Assembly (NCBI RefSeq): GCF_001044395.1
Contig: NZ_JANU01000042.1
Coordinates: 1 to 64,000, forward strand
DNA from: Caenimonas sp. SL110
GTDB lineage: Bacteria; Pseudomonadota; Gammaproteobacteria; Burkholderiales; Burkholderiaceae_C
Reading direction: 5' to 3'
DNA length: 64,000 nt
Below are positions 48,390 to 58,379 of the stretch, piece by piece (position 1 is the first letter of the stretch; every line of letters starts with the position of its first letter). The notes under the pieces were generated by a model. It saw nothing but the letters and a program-made list of their open reading frames with translations. It was not told the origin of the DNA and did not search any database. The translations under genes were made by a program, and so were the position numbers.

Positions 48390-48998
48390 ATGATCAAGCT
48401 GTTTGTTGGCCTGGGCAATCCCGGCCCTGAATACGAAGCCACTCGCCACAACGCCGGCTTCTGGTGGGTCGATGCGCTCGCCCGGGAGCTGAAGGTGTCG
48501 CTCGTGCTCGACAAGGCGTATCACGGTGTCGTCGCGCGAACGACCTTGCATGGCCAGACGATCTGGCTGCTCGAGCCGCGCACGTTCATGAACCTCTCGG
48601 GCAAGTCGGTTTCTGCGCTCGCCCGGTTCTTCAAGATCCAGCCCGAGGAAATCCTCGTCGCGCACGATGAACTCGACGTTGTACCCGGGCAAGCCAAGCT
48701 CAAGTTCGGAGGTAGCCACGCCGGGCACAACGGTCTGCGCGACATCCACGCGCAACTGGGCACCGGTGACTACTGGCGCCTTCGGCTGGGCATCGGGCAT
48801 CCCGGTGTGAAGGCCGAGGTCATCAACTGGGTTCTGAAAAAACCCGCTCCCGACCAGCGTGAACTGATCGAGGAGTGCGTGGAGCGCACGCTCAAGGCTG
48901 TGCCGGCCATGCTGGCGGGAGAGATGGAAAAGGCGACGCTGCTGGTTCACACCAGCAAGCCGCCGCGCCCCAAGCCGCCACGGCCCGACGGCGTCTAG
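48390..48998 (+). CDS. pth: Peptidyl-tRNA hydrolase
   Basis: The 202-residue enzyme releases stalled peptidyl-tRNA. It has the catalytic Asn10 and His20 ([21 protein letters not shown]), the conserved [14 protein letters not shown], and [10 protein letters not shown] carrying the catalytic Asp. The C-terminal tail is basic and proline-rich ([15 protein letters not shown]). It follows rplY as in many bacteria. Confidence 0.96.
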   Translation: MIKLFVGLGNPGPEYEATRHNAGFWWVDALARELKVSLVLDKAYHGVVARTTLHGQTIWLLEPRTFMNLSGKSVSALARFFKIQPEEILVAHDELDVVPGQAKLKFGGSHAGHNGLRDIHAQLGTGDYWRLRLGIGHPGVKAEVINWVLKKPAPDQRELIEECVERTLKAVPAMLAGEMEKATLLVHTSKPPRPKPPRPDGV

Positions 48999-49018
48999 CA
49001 AAACAACGGGAGAGAAAA

Positions 49019-49423
49019 ATGAAAAGATTGTTGGCCGCGCTCGCGGCAGCTGCGGCATGCGCGCCAGTTTCGGCGCAGACGATTTACCGATGTGGCGATG
49101 CCTATAGCCAGACGCCGTGCGCTGGTGCCACGGTCCTTCAGACGAGCCAGCATCCGGTCTCGCCGCGCGATGTGCAGGCGACCCGAGCGGCATCGCTGCG
49201 TGACGCCAGGCTGGCCGACGCCATGGAAAAGGATCGCATGATGGCTGAGTCCAGACCCGCATCCCTGAATATCCTGCCTGTCGGCAAGCGACTATCCGAT
49301 GCAAGCTCTTCAGAGAAAAAGGTGGTGATGTCCAAGCCGGACAAACTGCACGTCTTTACCGCCCACGCACCCGCAAAACCCGGGGAAAAGACAAAACCGA
49401 AGAAAAAGAAAAAAGCCGGCTAG
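49019..49423 (+). CDS. Small exported DUF4124-like protein
   Basis: The 134-residue protein has a signal peptide (MKRLLAALAAAAACAPVSAQ) and then the short pattern TIYRCGDAYSQTPCAGAT, similar to the DUF4124 domain, with two cysteines likely joined by a disulphide. The rest is disordered with a very Lys-rich end (KTKPKKKKKAG). The start at 49019 has AGAGA upstream; the longer frame to 48875 overlaps pth. It converges on the ferredoxin gene. Function unknown. Confidence 0.78.
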   Translation: MKRLLAALAAAAACAPVSAQTIYRCGDAYSQTPCAGATVLQTSQHPVSPRDVQATRAASLRDARLADAMEKDRMMAESRPASLNILPVGKRLSDASSSEKKVVMSKPDKLHVFTAHAPAKPGEKTKPKKKKKAG

Positions 49424-49427
49424 CCGC

Positions 49428-49736
<309 letters not shown>

Positions 49737-49750
49737 TTATCGACGGCTTC

Positions 49751-50701
49751 ATGAGTGTCTTCCTGTTCAAGCGCCTCATCACCCTGATCGCGACGCTGAT
49801 AGGCGCATCGGTCGTCGTATTCCTCGTGTTGGAGATCCTGCCGGGCAACGCGGCGCAGATCCTCATGGGACCCGATGCCTCGCCGGACGCCGTCCAGGCG
49901 CTGGCCGTCAAGCTGGGCATCGACCGCCCCCCGATGGAGCGCTACTGGAACTGGGTGACCGGCATGCTGGTCGGCGACCTGGGCACCAGCTACGCATACA
50001 GTACCCCGGTCTCCGAACTCGTGGTCGAGCGACTCGCCCTCACGGTTCCACTGGCCCTCATGGCGATGGCCTTGACGGCAGTCATAGCGCTCGCTGCCGG
50101 CGTTTACGCCGCATCCCGCCACAACAAGCTCGGCGATGTGGGCGTGATGGGGCTTTCGCAGATCGGCATTGCGATTCCCAATTTCTGGTTCGCCATCTTG
50201 CTGATCCTGCTGTTCTCGGTGCACCTGAAATGGTTCTCGGCAGGCGGCTTCAATGGCTGGAGCGAAGGCATCTGGCAAGGCTTCAAGTCGCTGATGCTGC
50301 CCGCACTGTCGCTGGCGGTCGTCCAGTCCGCGATCCTGGCCCGCATCACCCGCTCTGCCGTGCTGGAGGTGCTTCGTGAAGACTTCGTACGCACGGCACG
50401 CGCCAAGGGCGTCTCGCAACGCGCAGCGCTCTGGGGTCACGTCCTGCGCAACGCGCTGATCCCCGTCATCACGGTGATGGGGCTGCAATTTGCAGAACTG
50501 CTCGCGGGCACGATCGTCGTGGAGAGCGTGTTCTACCTGCCGGGGCTCGGTCGCCTGATCTTCCAGTCGATTTCCAATCGCGACCTGATCGTGGTGCGCA
50601 ACTGCGTGATGCTGCTGGCTGCAATGGTGGTGATCGTGAATTTCATCGTGGACATCCTGTATGCGGTGATCGACCCGCGCGTGAAGGCCAGCGATATATG
50701 A
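49751..50701 (+). CDS. Dipeptide/oligopeptide-type ABC transporter permease (DppB-like)
   Basis: The 316-residue inner-membrane subunit has six membrane segments, the first at about residues 8-28, the periplasmic loop PDASPDAVQALAVKLGIDRP and the EAA loop EDFVRTARAKGVSQRAALWGHVLRNALIP. It is the first gene of a co-directional group. It overlaps the next permease by four bases (ATGA at 50698). The substrate class is peptide or amide-like by family and by the amidase gene downstream. Confidence 0.92.
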   Translation: MSVFLFKRLITLIATLIGASVVVFLVLEILPGNAAQILMGPDASPDAVQALAVKLGIDRPPMERYWNWVTGMLVGDLGTSYAYSTPVSELVVERLALTVPLALMAMALTAVIALAAGVYAASRHNKLGDVGVMGLSQIGIAIPNFWFAILLILLFSVHLKWFSAGGFNGWSEGIWQGFKSLMLPALSLAVVQSAILARITRSAVLEVLREDFVRTARAKGVSQRAALWGHVLRNALIPVITVMGLQFAELLAGTIVVESVFYLPGLGRLIFQSISNRDLIVVRNCVMLLAAMVVIVNFIVDILYAVIDPRVKASDI

Positions 50702-51573
50702 GCTCGCTACCCGTGGCCATCGCGCCGCCGCTTGCCGCACCCGGATTCTGGAAGCGCGCGTTCGCGCACCGCAGCTTCACGCTGGGCGCTGTCCTGAGCA
50801 CATTGCTGGTGCTGGCTGCGGCGCTGTCCCTGGTGTGGACACCCCACTCGCCGTATGACGTGGAGATGGCCCTGAAGCTCCAGCCACCCGGCAAGGGTTT
50901 TCTGCTGGGGACCGATCCTTATGGCCGCGACATCGTCTCACTGCTGCTCGTCGGCGCGCGCGCGTCCATCGTCGTGGGCGTGATCGCGGTGAGCATCGGG
51001 CTCATCATCGGCACCGCATTCGGTTTGCTGGCTGCAGCTCGCCGCGGATGGGTCGAAGAACTCATCATGCGGCTGGCCGACTTCGGCTTCGCGTTCCCGG
51101 CCATCCTGTCGGCAATCATGCTGACTGCGGTGTTCGGACCCGGCATGGTCAACGCCATCATCGCGATCGGCATCTACAACATTCCGACCTTCGCCCGCAT
51201 CACCCGCGCATCGGCCAATGCCGTGTGGGGACGCGAATTCGTCCTTGCGGCGCGCGCCTGCGGCAAGGGGGCGTTCAGCATCACGATCGAGCACGTGCTG
51301 CCCAACATCCTGTCGGTGCTGATCGTGCAGGCAACCATCCGGTTTGCAATCGCGATCCTGGCCGAGGCCGCCCTGTCCTACCTGGGCCTGGGCACGCAGC
51401 CGCCCCAACCTTCATGGGGTCGCATGCTGAGCGAGGCACAGACCCTCTTGTTCCAGGCGCCGATGCTCGCGGTGTATCCCGGCGTCGCGATTGCATTGGC
51501 AGTGCTGGGGCTCAACATGCTCGGCGATGGCCTGCGCGATCTGTTCGATCCCCGCCTGGCGAGAAAACGCTAG
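50698..51573 (+). CDS. Dipeptide/oligopeptide-type ABC transporter permease (DppC-like)
   Basis: The 291-residue second permease has the N-terminal DppC hydrophobic helix (LSTLLVLAAALSLVWTPHSP), LLGTDPYGRDIVSLLL, and the EAA loop VWGREFVLAARACGKGAFSITIEHVLPNI. The ATPase gene starts immediately after its stop (no spacer). Confidence 0.92.
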   Translation: MSSLPVAIAPPLAAPGFWKRAFAHRSFTLGAVLSTLLVLAAALSLVWTPHSPYDVEMALKLQPPGKGFLLGTDPYGRDIVSLLLVGARASIVVGVIAVSIGLIIGTAFGLLAAARRGWVEELIMRLADFGFAFPAILSAIMLTAVFGPGMVNAIIAIGIYNIPTFARITRASANAVWGREFVLAARACGKGAFSITIEHVLPNILSVLIVQATIRFAIAILAEAALSYLGLGTQPPQPSWGRMLSEAQTLLFQAPMLAVYPGVAIALAVLGLNMLGDGLRDLFDPRLARKR

Positions 51574-52566
51574 ATGACCACACTGCTCGAAGTCCGCAAC
51601 CTGAGCGTCAAGCTGCAAACCCATCGCGGCCCGGCGTACGCCGTGCGCGACATCAGCTTCACGCTCGATCGCGGCGACACACTCGGGCTTGTCGGCGAAT
51701 CGGGATGCGGCAAGTCGATCACCGTGATGGCACTCATGGGGCTGTTACCGGAAAACGCCGAGCTCACCGGAAGCATTCGTTTTGACGGCCAGGAACTCAT
51801 CGGCCTGGGCGATGAGGCGCTCTGCCAGATTCGCGGCAACCGCATCGGCATGATCTTCCAGGAGCCGATGACTGCGCTCAACCCTGTGCACACGATCGGC
51901 AGGCAAGTCGCAGAGCCGCTGCGCCTGCATCGCGGCATGTCATCTGCAGATGCGCGCAAGCAGGCCATCACGCTGCTCGATCGCGTCGGCATTCCCGATG
52001 CGGCCCGGCGCATCGACGCCTACCCGCACCAGTTCTCCGGCGGCCAGCGTCAGCGCATCACCATTGCGATGGCGCTGGCCTGCGGGCCTGATCTGCTGAT
52101 CGCGGACGAGCCGACCACCGCGCTGGACGTGACGATACAGCGGCAGATCCTGGACCTCATCAGCGATCTGGTTCAAGAACGCAACATGGCACTGATGTTG
52201 ATCTCTCACGACCTGGGCGTGATCGCGCAGAACGTGGCGCGGATGATGGTGATGTATGGCGGCAGCGTGGTGGAAAGCGGCGCAACAGAAAGTGTTTTTG
52301 CCAATCGTGTGCATCCTTACACGCTGGGACTTTTTGCGGCTCGGCCCGGGCTGCACTCACAAAAAGGCAAGCGGCTGATGACGATTGCAGGGACTGTGCC
52401 TGAGCTGGTCGATCTGCCTGCCGGCTGTCCGTTTGCGGGGCGTTGTTCGTTCACGATTCCCGAGTGTCACGTCGTTGTGCCGCCAGCGGTTGACGTGGGG
52501 CAAGGCCATGTGGCGAGATGCATCAGGCTGGATGAGGTTGCGCGCGGGCAAGAGGAGGCGGCATGA
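51574..52566 (+). CDS. Peptide-type ABC transporter ATPase (DppD-like)
   Basis: The 330-residue ATPase has Walker A GLVGESGCGKSITVMAL, signature FSGGQRQRITIA and Walker B LLIADEPTTALDVT, plus the oligopeptide-transporter C-terminal extension with HPYTLGLFAARP and the Cys-rich segment GCPFAGRCSFTIPECH. It starts directly at the end of the DppC gene and overlaps the next ATPase by four bases. Confidence 0.93.
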   Translation: MTTLLEVRNLSVKLQTHRGPAYAVRDISFTLDRGDTLGLVGESGCGKSITVMALMGLLPENAELTGSIRFDGQELIGLGDEALCQIRGNRIGMIFQEPMTALNPVHTIGRQVAEPLRLHRGMSSADARKQAITLLDRVGIPDAARRIDAYPHQFSGGQRQRITIAMALACGPDLLIADEPTTALDVTIQRQILDLISDLVQERNMALMLISHDLGVIAQNVARMMVMYGGSVVESGATESVFANRVHPYTLGLFAARPGLHSQKGKRLMTIAGTVPELVDLPAGCPFAGRCSFTIPECHVVVPPAVDVGQGHVARCIRLDEVARGQEEAA

Positions 52567-53381
52567 GCGAACCATTGCTGCGCGTGGAGAACCTCGTCAG
52601 GCACTACGCGATGCCGCGCGAAAAACTGTTCGGACCGCCACCCGTCGTGCAAGCGCTCAACGGCGTGAGCTTCACCATCGAGGCGGGCCGCAGCCTGGGC
52701 ATCGTCGGAGAATCGGGCTCGGGCAAATCGACGCTCGCGCGCCTGGTCATGGCGCTGGACAAACCCACCGCCGGACAGGTCTGGCTGATGGGTCGCGACC
52801 TGCACGCGCTGCCTCGCGAAGAACTGCGTGCCGCGCGACGCGATTTCCAGATGGTGTTCCAGGACCCGTACGGCTCGCTCGATCCGCGCCAGACGATAGA
52901 GCGCATCGTGGCCGAACCGCTCGCCGCGCAGGGCGCGACACGCGCAGAACAACACAAGCAAACCGCAGATGTGCTGGCTTCGGTGGGCCTGCGCACCAGC
53001 GACCTGCGCAAATATCCGCACGAGTTCTCAGGCGGACAGCGGCAACGCATCGCCATCGCGCGCGCGCTCATCACGCGCCCCCGCCTGATCGTCGCCGATG
53101 AGCCGGTCAGCGCGCTCGATGTGTCCGTCCAGGCGCAGGTGCTCAACCTGATGCAGGACCTGCAAACCGAGTTCGGCATCACCTACATGCTGATCTCGCA
53201 TGACCTGGCCGTCGTTCACCATTTATGCGATGACGTCGCGGTGCTCTGGCAGGGCCGCATCGTGGAACAGGGCCCGCCGGAGCGGCTCTTCACCGCCGCC
53301 GAACACCCCTACACTCGCGCGCTGCTGGAAGCCGTTCCGCAGGCCGAGCCGAAGGCACGGCAACGTGTTGCCACGGCATAA
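52563..53381 (+). CDS. Peptide-type ABC transporter ATPase (DppF-like)
   Basis: The 272-residue second ATPase has Walker A GIVGESGSGKSTLARLVM, signature FSGGQRQRIAIA and Walker B LIVADEPVSALDVS, then AEHPYTRALLEAVP. It pairs with the DppD-like subunit. The binding-protein gene follows after 79 bases, a gap with an A/T-rich stretch that may hold an extra promoter. Confidence 0.93.
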   Translation: MSEPLLRVENLVRHYAMPREKLFGPPPVVQALNGVSFTIEAGRSLGIVGESGSGKSTLARLVMALDKPTAGQVWLMGRDLHALPREELRAARRDFQMVFQDPYGSLDPRQTIERIVAEPLAAQGATRAEQHKQTADVLASVGLRTSDLRKYPHEFSGGQRQRIAIARALITRPRLIVADEPVSALDVSVQAQVLNLMQDLQTEFGITYMLISHDLAVVHHLCDDVAVLWQGRIVEQGPPERLFTAAEHPYTRALLEAVPQAEPKARQRVATA

Positions 53382-53460
53382 GCAAATCCCGCTTGCCACG
53401 TTCGCGCAAACTCGGGGATGATGTATTTTTAGTTTCTTTCTCTCGCTGGAGTTCTAGACC

Positions 53461-54954
53461 ATGTTGAACCGCCGTACCGTCCTCGCTACCGCCGCACTGG
53501 CCACCGGGTCCCTGTCGTTGCCGCAGGCCCTGGCCCAAGGCAAGAAAGACTCCATCGTGCTCGCAATGGCACTGGAGCCCAGCCCCGGCCTCGATCCCAC
53601 CGGCGGCGCTGCGTCGTCGATCTCCGAAGTCACGCTCTACAACATCTACGAGACCCTTACCAAGGTCAACTCCGACGGCACGGTCACCCCGCTGCTTGCC
53701 GAGAGCTGGGAAGTCTCGCCCGACCTCAAGACGTATACCTTCAAGCTGCGCAAGGGCGTCAAGTTCCACAACGGCGAGCCCTTCAATGCGCAGGCCGTGA
53801 AGTTCTCGTTCGACCGCGCTGGCGGCGAAAAGAGCACCAACAAGGACAAGCGCACGTTCGCCAACCTTCGCACGCAGGTAGTCGACGACAGCACCGTGGT
53901 CCTCCTGACTTCAGAGATCGATCCCGACTTTCCGTTCCTGCTCGGTCAGGGCACCGCGATCATCGTCGAGCCCAAGAGCGTCGACACCAACGCCACCAAG
54001 CCCAACGGCACCGGCCCCTATCGCCTTGAAAACTGGGTCAAGGGCTCGTCGATCGTGCTGGCGAAGTGGGACGGCTATCGCAATGCCAATGCGGTCAAGC
54101 TGAAGAAGGCGACCTTCCGCTTCATTCCCGACCCGGCTGCGCAGATGGCCGCATTGCTTGCAGGCGACGTCGATGCGTTCCAGCGTGTCACGGCGCGCGG
54201 CATCCAGCAGTTCCAGAGCAACCCGAAGTTCCAGGTGGTCGTCAGCGGCTCGCGTGCCAAGACCATCCTGGCCATCAACAACAAGAAGAAACCGCTCGAC
54301 GACGTGCGCGTTCGCCGCGCCATTGCGATGGCCATTGACCGCAAGGCCGTGATCCAGGGTGCGGCCGACGGCTTCGGCGCGCCGATTGGCAGCCACTACG
54401 TTCCGGGCGGCTTTGGCTACGTGGACACCACCGGCATCAATGCCTACAACCCCGACAAGGCCAGGGCGCTGCTGAAAGAAGCCGGCATCAACGGCCCGCT
54501 CGAACTCACCATCACCCTGCCACCGCCACCCTATGCGCGACAGGGCGGCGAAGTCATCGCTTCGCAGCTGTCCAAGGTCGGCATCACCGCCAAACTGCAA
54601 AACGTCGAATGGGCGCAGTGGCTGTCCAACACCTACGGCGGCGGCCACAACTACGACATGACGATCATTTCGCACGTCGAGCCGTTCGACCTGGGCAACT
54701 TTGCCAAGCCCGACTACTACTGGGGCTACAAGTCCACGAAGTTCGACGACCTGTACAACAAGATCAAGACCACTGCCCGACCCGCCGATCGCGCCAAGCT
54801 GCTGGGCGATGCGCAGCGCCTGCTGGCCGAAGACAGCGTGCACGCGTTCCTCTACCAGCCGCAGTGGGTCACGATTGCGAACAAGGGCGTCAAGGGCCTG
54901 TGGAAAGACATGCCGATCTTTGTGAACGACCTGTCCGCGCTGTCCTGGTCCTGA
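53461..54954 (+). CDS. ABC transporter extracellular substrate-binding protein (family 5)
   Basis: The 497-residue periplasmic protein has an export signal with two arginines (MLNRRTVLATAALATGSLSL, cleaved near ALAQ) and the SBP_bac_5 fold (LYNIYETLTKV, PLLAESWEVSPDLKTYTFKL, NGTGPYRLENWVKG, RRAIAMAIDRKAVIQ). It delivers substrate to the DppBCDF-like importer. Ligand unknown; peptides, amides or opines are possible for the family. The amidase gene follows after 24 bases. Confidence 0.93.
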   Translation: MLNRRTVLATAALATGSLSLPQALAQGKKDSIVLAMALEPSPGLDPTGGAASSISEVTLYNIYETLTKVNSDGTVTPLLAESWEVSPDLKTYTFKLRKGVKFHNGEPFNAQAVKFSFDRAGGEKSTNKDKRTFANLRTQVVDDSTVVLLTSEIDPDFPFLLGQGTAIIVEPKSVDTNATKPNGTGPYRLENWVKGSSIVLAKWDGYRNANAVKLKKATFRFIPDPAAQMAALLAGDVDAFQRVTARGIQQFQSNPKFQVVVSGSRAKTILAINNKKKPLDDVRVRRAIAMAIDRKAVIQGAADGFGAPIGSHYVPGGFGYVDTTGINAYNPDKARALLKEAGINGPLELTITLPPPPYARQGGEVIASQLSKVGITAKLQNVEWAQWLSNTYGGGHNYDMTIISHVEPFDLGNFAKPDYYWGYKSTKFDDLYNKIKTTARPADRAKLLGDAQRLLAEDSVHAFLYQPQWVTIANKGVKGLWKDMPIFVNDLSALSWS

Positions 54955-54978
54955 TTTCGCGCGCTCCAGGAAGTACCG

Positions 54979-56415
54979 ATGTCGCAGCAGTACACGCAGG
55001 CCTTGCATGAGCTTTCAGCCGCAGACCTGATCGCCGGATATCGCCGGCGCGATTTTTCGCCGGTGGAGGTGACGCAATCGGTGCTCGGACACATCGAGCG
55101 CTGGGAGCATCACATCCACGCGCTGTACCTGTTGCGCCCCGAGCTTGCGCTGGAGCAGGCGCGGGCGAGCGAAGCCCGCTGGCAGGCAGGCACGCAGTTG
55201 GGTTTGCTCGATGGCGTGCCCGTCACGATCAAGGACAACATCGCGACCCGGGGCGACCCGACGCCGCTGGGCACGGCTGCTGTGGACCTGGTCCCTGCCG
55301 CGGCTGACGCGCCGCCTGCGGCACGCGTGCGGGAATCCGGAGGCGTCATCATCGCCAAGACGACCATGCCCGACTACGGCATGCTGTCTTCGGGCCTCTC
55401 CAGCTTCCACAAGCTGGCGCGCAATCCGTGGGACTTGCGCTGCACACCTGGCGGGTCCAGCGCGGGCGCCAGCGCGGCAGCAGCGGCTGGCTACGGGCCG
55501 TTGCACATCGGTACCGACATCGGCGGCTCACTTCGATTGCCCGCCGGCTGGTGCGGCATCTTCACGCTCAAGCCCAGCCTGGGCCGCATTCCCATCGACC
55601 CGCCCTACATGGGCCGCGCAGCCGGTCCCATGACGCGCTCTGTTGCCGATTCCGCGTGGTTCATGCAGGTGCTCTCGCAGCCCGACGCGCGCGACAGCAT
55701 GAACCTGCCATACCAGGACATTGCCTGGTCCGATTTCGACCAGGGTGCCGAAAAACTCAAGGGGCTGCGCATCGGCCTGCTGCTCGAAGCGGGCTGCGGA
55801 CTCACGGTAGAACCCGAAGTGCGGGCCGCTGTCGAGCACGCTGCGCGCCTGTTCGAGCGAGCGGGTGCCGTCGTCGCGCCGATGAAGCCGTTCATGTCGC
55901 AGGCGATGCTCGATGGCATGGACCATTTCTGGCGCATGCGTTCGCACATCGACATGAACGCCTTGCCCGCACACAAGAAGGCCGCTGTCCTGCCCTACAT
56001 CCAGCACTGGGGCGACAGCGCCGTCGGCATGAGCGGCGAAGCGGTGTTCAAGGCGTTCAGCCAGTTCCATGCCACGCGCGTCGCGACGGTCACCGCCTGC
56101 AACGCGTTCGATTACGTGATCTCCCCGACCTCGCCCGTACCCGCGTTTGCCGCCGAACTGCCGTCGCCGACCAACGATCCGCTGCGTCCGCTGGAGCACA
56201 TCGGCTTCACGGTGCCGTTCAACATGTCGGAGCAGCCTGCGTCATCGATCAATTGCGGCTACACCCGCAGCGGCCTGCCCATCGGCTTGCAGATCGCAGG
56301 CAAGCGCTTCGACGATCTGGGCGTGCTGCAGGTGTCGCGCGCATTCGAGCTGATACGGGATGCGCAGCATCCGTGGCCCGAGCCACCGTCCGAAGTGCTG
56401 CGCCATCTGGACTGA
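54979..56415 (+). CDS. Amidase (amidase-signature family)
   Basis: The 478-residue cytoplasmic hydrolase of the amidase signature family has the catalytic Lys in PVTIKDNIATRG, the glycine/serine-rich signature PGGSSAGASAAAAAG carrying the cis-Ser, and the nucleophile Ser in IGTDIGGSLRLPA. It cleaves amide bonds of small molecules. Position right after the peptide-type binding protein suggests that it attacks the imported compound. GatA is unlikely because gatB/gatC are absent. Confidence 0.9.
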   Translation: MSQQYTQALHELSAADLIAGYRRRDFSPVEVTQSVLGHIERWEHHIHALYLLRPELALEQARASEARWQAGTQLGLLDGVPVTIKDNIATRGDPTPLGTAAVDLVPAAADAPPAARVRESGGVIIAKTTMPDYGMLSSGLSSFHKLARNPWDLRCTPGGSSAGASAAAAAGYGPLHIGTDIGGSLRLPAGWCGIFTLKPSLGRIPIDPPYMGRAAGPMTRSVADSAWFMQVLSQPDARDSMNLPYQDIAWSDFDQGAEKLKGLRIGLLLEAGCGLTVEPEVRAAVEHAARLFERAGAVVAPMKPFMSQAMLDGMDHFWRMRSHIDMNALPAHKKAAVLPYIQHWGDSAVGMSGEAVFKAFSQFHATRVATVTACNAFDYVISPTSPVPAFAAELPSPTNDPLRPLEHIGFTVPFNMSEQPASSINCGYTRSGLPIGLQIAGKRFDDLGVLQVSRAFELIRDAQHPWPEPPSEVLRHLD

Positions 56416-56429
56416 CTGCCGGTTGAACC

Positions 56430-57647
56430 ATGTTGGCTGACAGCCTGGGCAACCCCGTCACGCTGGAAGACGAGAGCGTCCTCTTGGCGGTGAACGACTT
56501 CGTCGAAGGCTTTATCGCCAGCGAGGCGCGGGCCGTGAACATCCTGGCCGCAGCCGAGACCGACCCGAGCGCGATCGTGCAGGCCTATGCAGCAGCGGTC
56601 CACATGTTTGCCGAGAGTCGGGACGCGCCATCGAACGCCCGGCCGTACCTTGATCGCGCGTTGCAGGCCCAGGCGCAATCCACACCCCGCGAGGGGCGCT
56701 TCATCGCCGCCATCGACGCGTGGGCGCGCGGCGACATCCCCGGTGCCATCCGGCTCCACCAGGAACAGGCGAACGAGCACCCACGCGATCTTGCATCGCT
56801 CAAGCTCGGTCACTATCACCTGTTCAACGCAGGCGATTCGCCCGGCATGCTTGCGATGGTCCAGCCTGCGCTCAAGGAAGCGGGCGATGTTTGCTACACA
56901 CACGGCATGGCGGCCTTTGCGTGGGAGCAGTGCCACGGGCTGGCCGAAGCCGAAGAACAGGCGCGTCAAGCGATTGCGATGTGCCGCAAGGAGCCGTGGG
57001 CGCATCACGCGCTGGCGCACGTCATGCTGACGCAGGGCCGCATCGACGAAGGGCACGCTTTTCTGGCTGATGTGAGCGACACCTGGACGGGCCTGAACTC
57101 TTTCATGGTCACGCACAACTGGTGGCACCAGGCGCTGTTCGCCATCGAGATGGGCAGGCCGGACGAAGTGCTCGCGCTCTACGACCAGCAGATCTGGGGT
57201 GTTGCCCGGGAGTACTCGCAAGACCAGATCAATGCGGTGTCATTGCTGGCGCGCCTCGAACTCGCAGGTGTAGCTGTGGGCGACCGCTGGCAGGACGTGG
57301 GGCGTTACCTTGCGGCAAGGCAGCTGGACCATGTGCTGCCCTTCCTGGACATGCAGTACCTGTACGGCCTGGCGCGTGCCGGTCTTGATGCGAAGGCCGA
57401 CGCCATGATGCGAGGGATAGCGGCGCACGCGGCGGGCGTGCCCGAACATGCGGCGCACGCCTGGCAACAGGTGTGCGTGCCCGCCAGCCGCGGCATGCTG
57501 GCGCACGCCAGGGGCAACTGGCAGGAAGCCGCAGTCGAACTGGACAAGGCCCTGCCCCATCTCGCCGAGATCGGCGGCAGCCATGCACAGCGCGACCTGT
57601 TCGTCCGCGTGCACCGCGATGCGGTCAAACGCAGCTCGGCTCAATAG
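56430..57647 (+). CDS. TTC38-like tetratricopeptide-repeat protein
   Basis: The 405-residue protein has helical repeats throughout, and the segments WAHHALAHVMLTQGRIDEG and HNWWHQALFAIEMGRPDEV resemble the TTC38 family, whose function is unknown. No signal peptide or membrane segment is seen. It sits between the amidase and the hydrolase genes in a continuous set (14- and 4-base gaps), so a role as partner or scaffold of these enzymes is possible. Confidence 0.78.
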   Translation: MLADSLGNPVTLEDESVLLAVNDFVEGFIASEARAVNILAAAETDPSAIVQAYAAAVHMFAESRDAPSNARPYLDRALQAQAQSTPREGRFIAAIDAWARGDIPGAIRLHQEQANEHPRDLASLKLGHYHLFNAGDSPGMLAMVQPALKEAGDVCYTHGMAAFAWEQCHGLAEAEEQARQAIAMCRKEPWAHHALAHVMLTQGRIDEGHAFLADVSDTWTGLNSFMVTHNWWHQALFAIEMGRPDEVLALYDQQIWGVAREYSQDQINAVSLLARLELAGVAVGDRWQDVGRYLAARQLDHVLPFLDMQYLYGLARAGLDAKADAMMRGIAAHAAGVPEHAAHAWQQVCVPASRGMLAHARGNWQEAAVELDKALPHLAEIGGSHAQRDLFVRVHRDAVKRSSAQ

Positions 57648-57651
57648 CGCC

Positions 57652-58350
57652 ATGCCTACGCTGGTCCTGCTCCCCGGGCTCGCGGGCGACGCCCAGATGT
57701 GGCGATCGCAGGTCGATGCGCTGGCAAAGTGGCGACCTGTGGTGACCGATGTCCACTCGCGGCACGACAGCATCCCCGAGATGGCGTCGGCCCTGCTGTC
57801 CGAACACGACGGCGACCTGGTGCTGTGCGGCGCGTCCATGGGCGGGATGCTGGCGATGGAGGTCGCGCGGCAGGCACCGGAGCGGATCGCCGGCCTCGCC
57901 CTGCTCGGCACCAACGCCAACCCTGAAACCCCAGCGATGCGAGACCTGCGCGAAGCGGCAATCATTCTGTTCGAACAGGGGCGCCTCGCCGAGGTGATAG
58001 AGCCCAATGTCGCAATGGCCTTTCACCCGGACCATGCGCGTGACGATGCGCTGGTCAATGCCTATCTGGAGTTTGTGTATCGCGCGGGCGCTGCCCAGTT
58101 GGTGGCGCAAAACCGCGCAGTGATCGCCCGGCCGGACGCCAGAAATCATCTGCCGACCGTACGCTGCCCCACCCTCGTGATGTGCGGCGACACCGACCGG
58201 CTGGCGCCCCTCATGCACTCCCAGGAAATTGCGTCGCTCATCCCCGGCGCGCAGCTGGTGATCGTGCCGCGCTGTGGGCACATGCTGACGATGGAGCGGC
58301 CTGCGTTCGTGAATGCCACGCTGGCCCAGTGGCTGGGCAGCCTTGCTTGA
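57652..58350 (+). CDS. Alpha/beta hydrolase
   Basis: The 232-residue hydrolase has the N-terminal oxyanion region LVLLPGLAGDAQMWR, the nucleophile elbow LCGASMGGMLAM with the catalytic Ser, an acid residue near MCGDTDRLAP and the catalytic His in PRCGHMLTMERP. The substrate is unknown. The start is ATG 57652; an in-frame extension to 57448 overlaps the TPR gene. It is the last gene of the transporter/amidase group and ends 29 bases before the convergent coaD stop. Confidence 0.87.
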   Translation: MPTLVLLPGLAGDAQMWRSQVDALAKWRPVVTDVHSRHDSIPEMASALLSEHDGDLVLCGASMGGMLAMEVARQAPERIAGLALLGTNANPETPAMRDLREAAIILFEQGRLAEVIEPNVAMAFHPDHARDDALVNAYLEFVYRAGAAQLVAQNRAVIARPDARNHLPTVRCPTLVMCGDTDRLAPLMHSQEIASLIPGAQLVIVPRCGHMLTMERPAFVNATLAQWLGSLA

Positions 58351-58379
58351 TGAACCAGTTCGACTGACTGGTCGCGATC

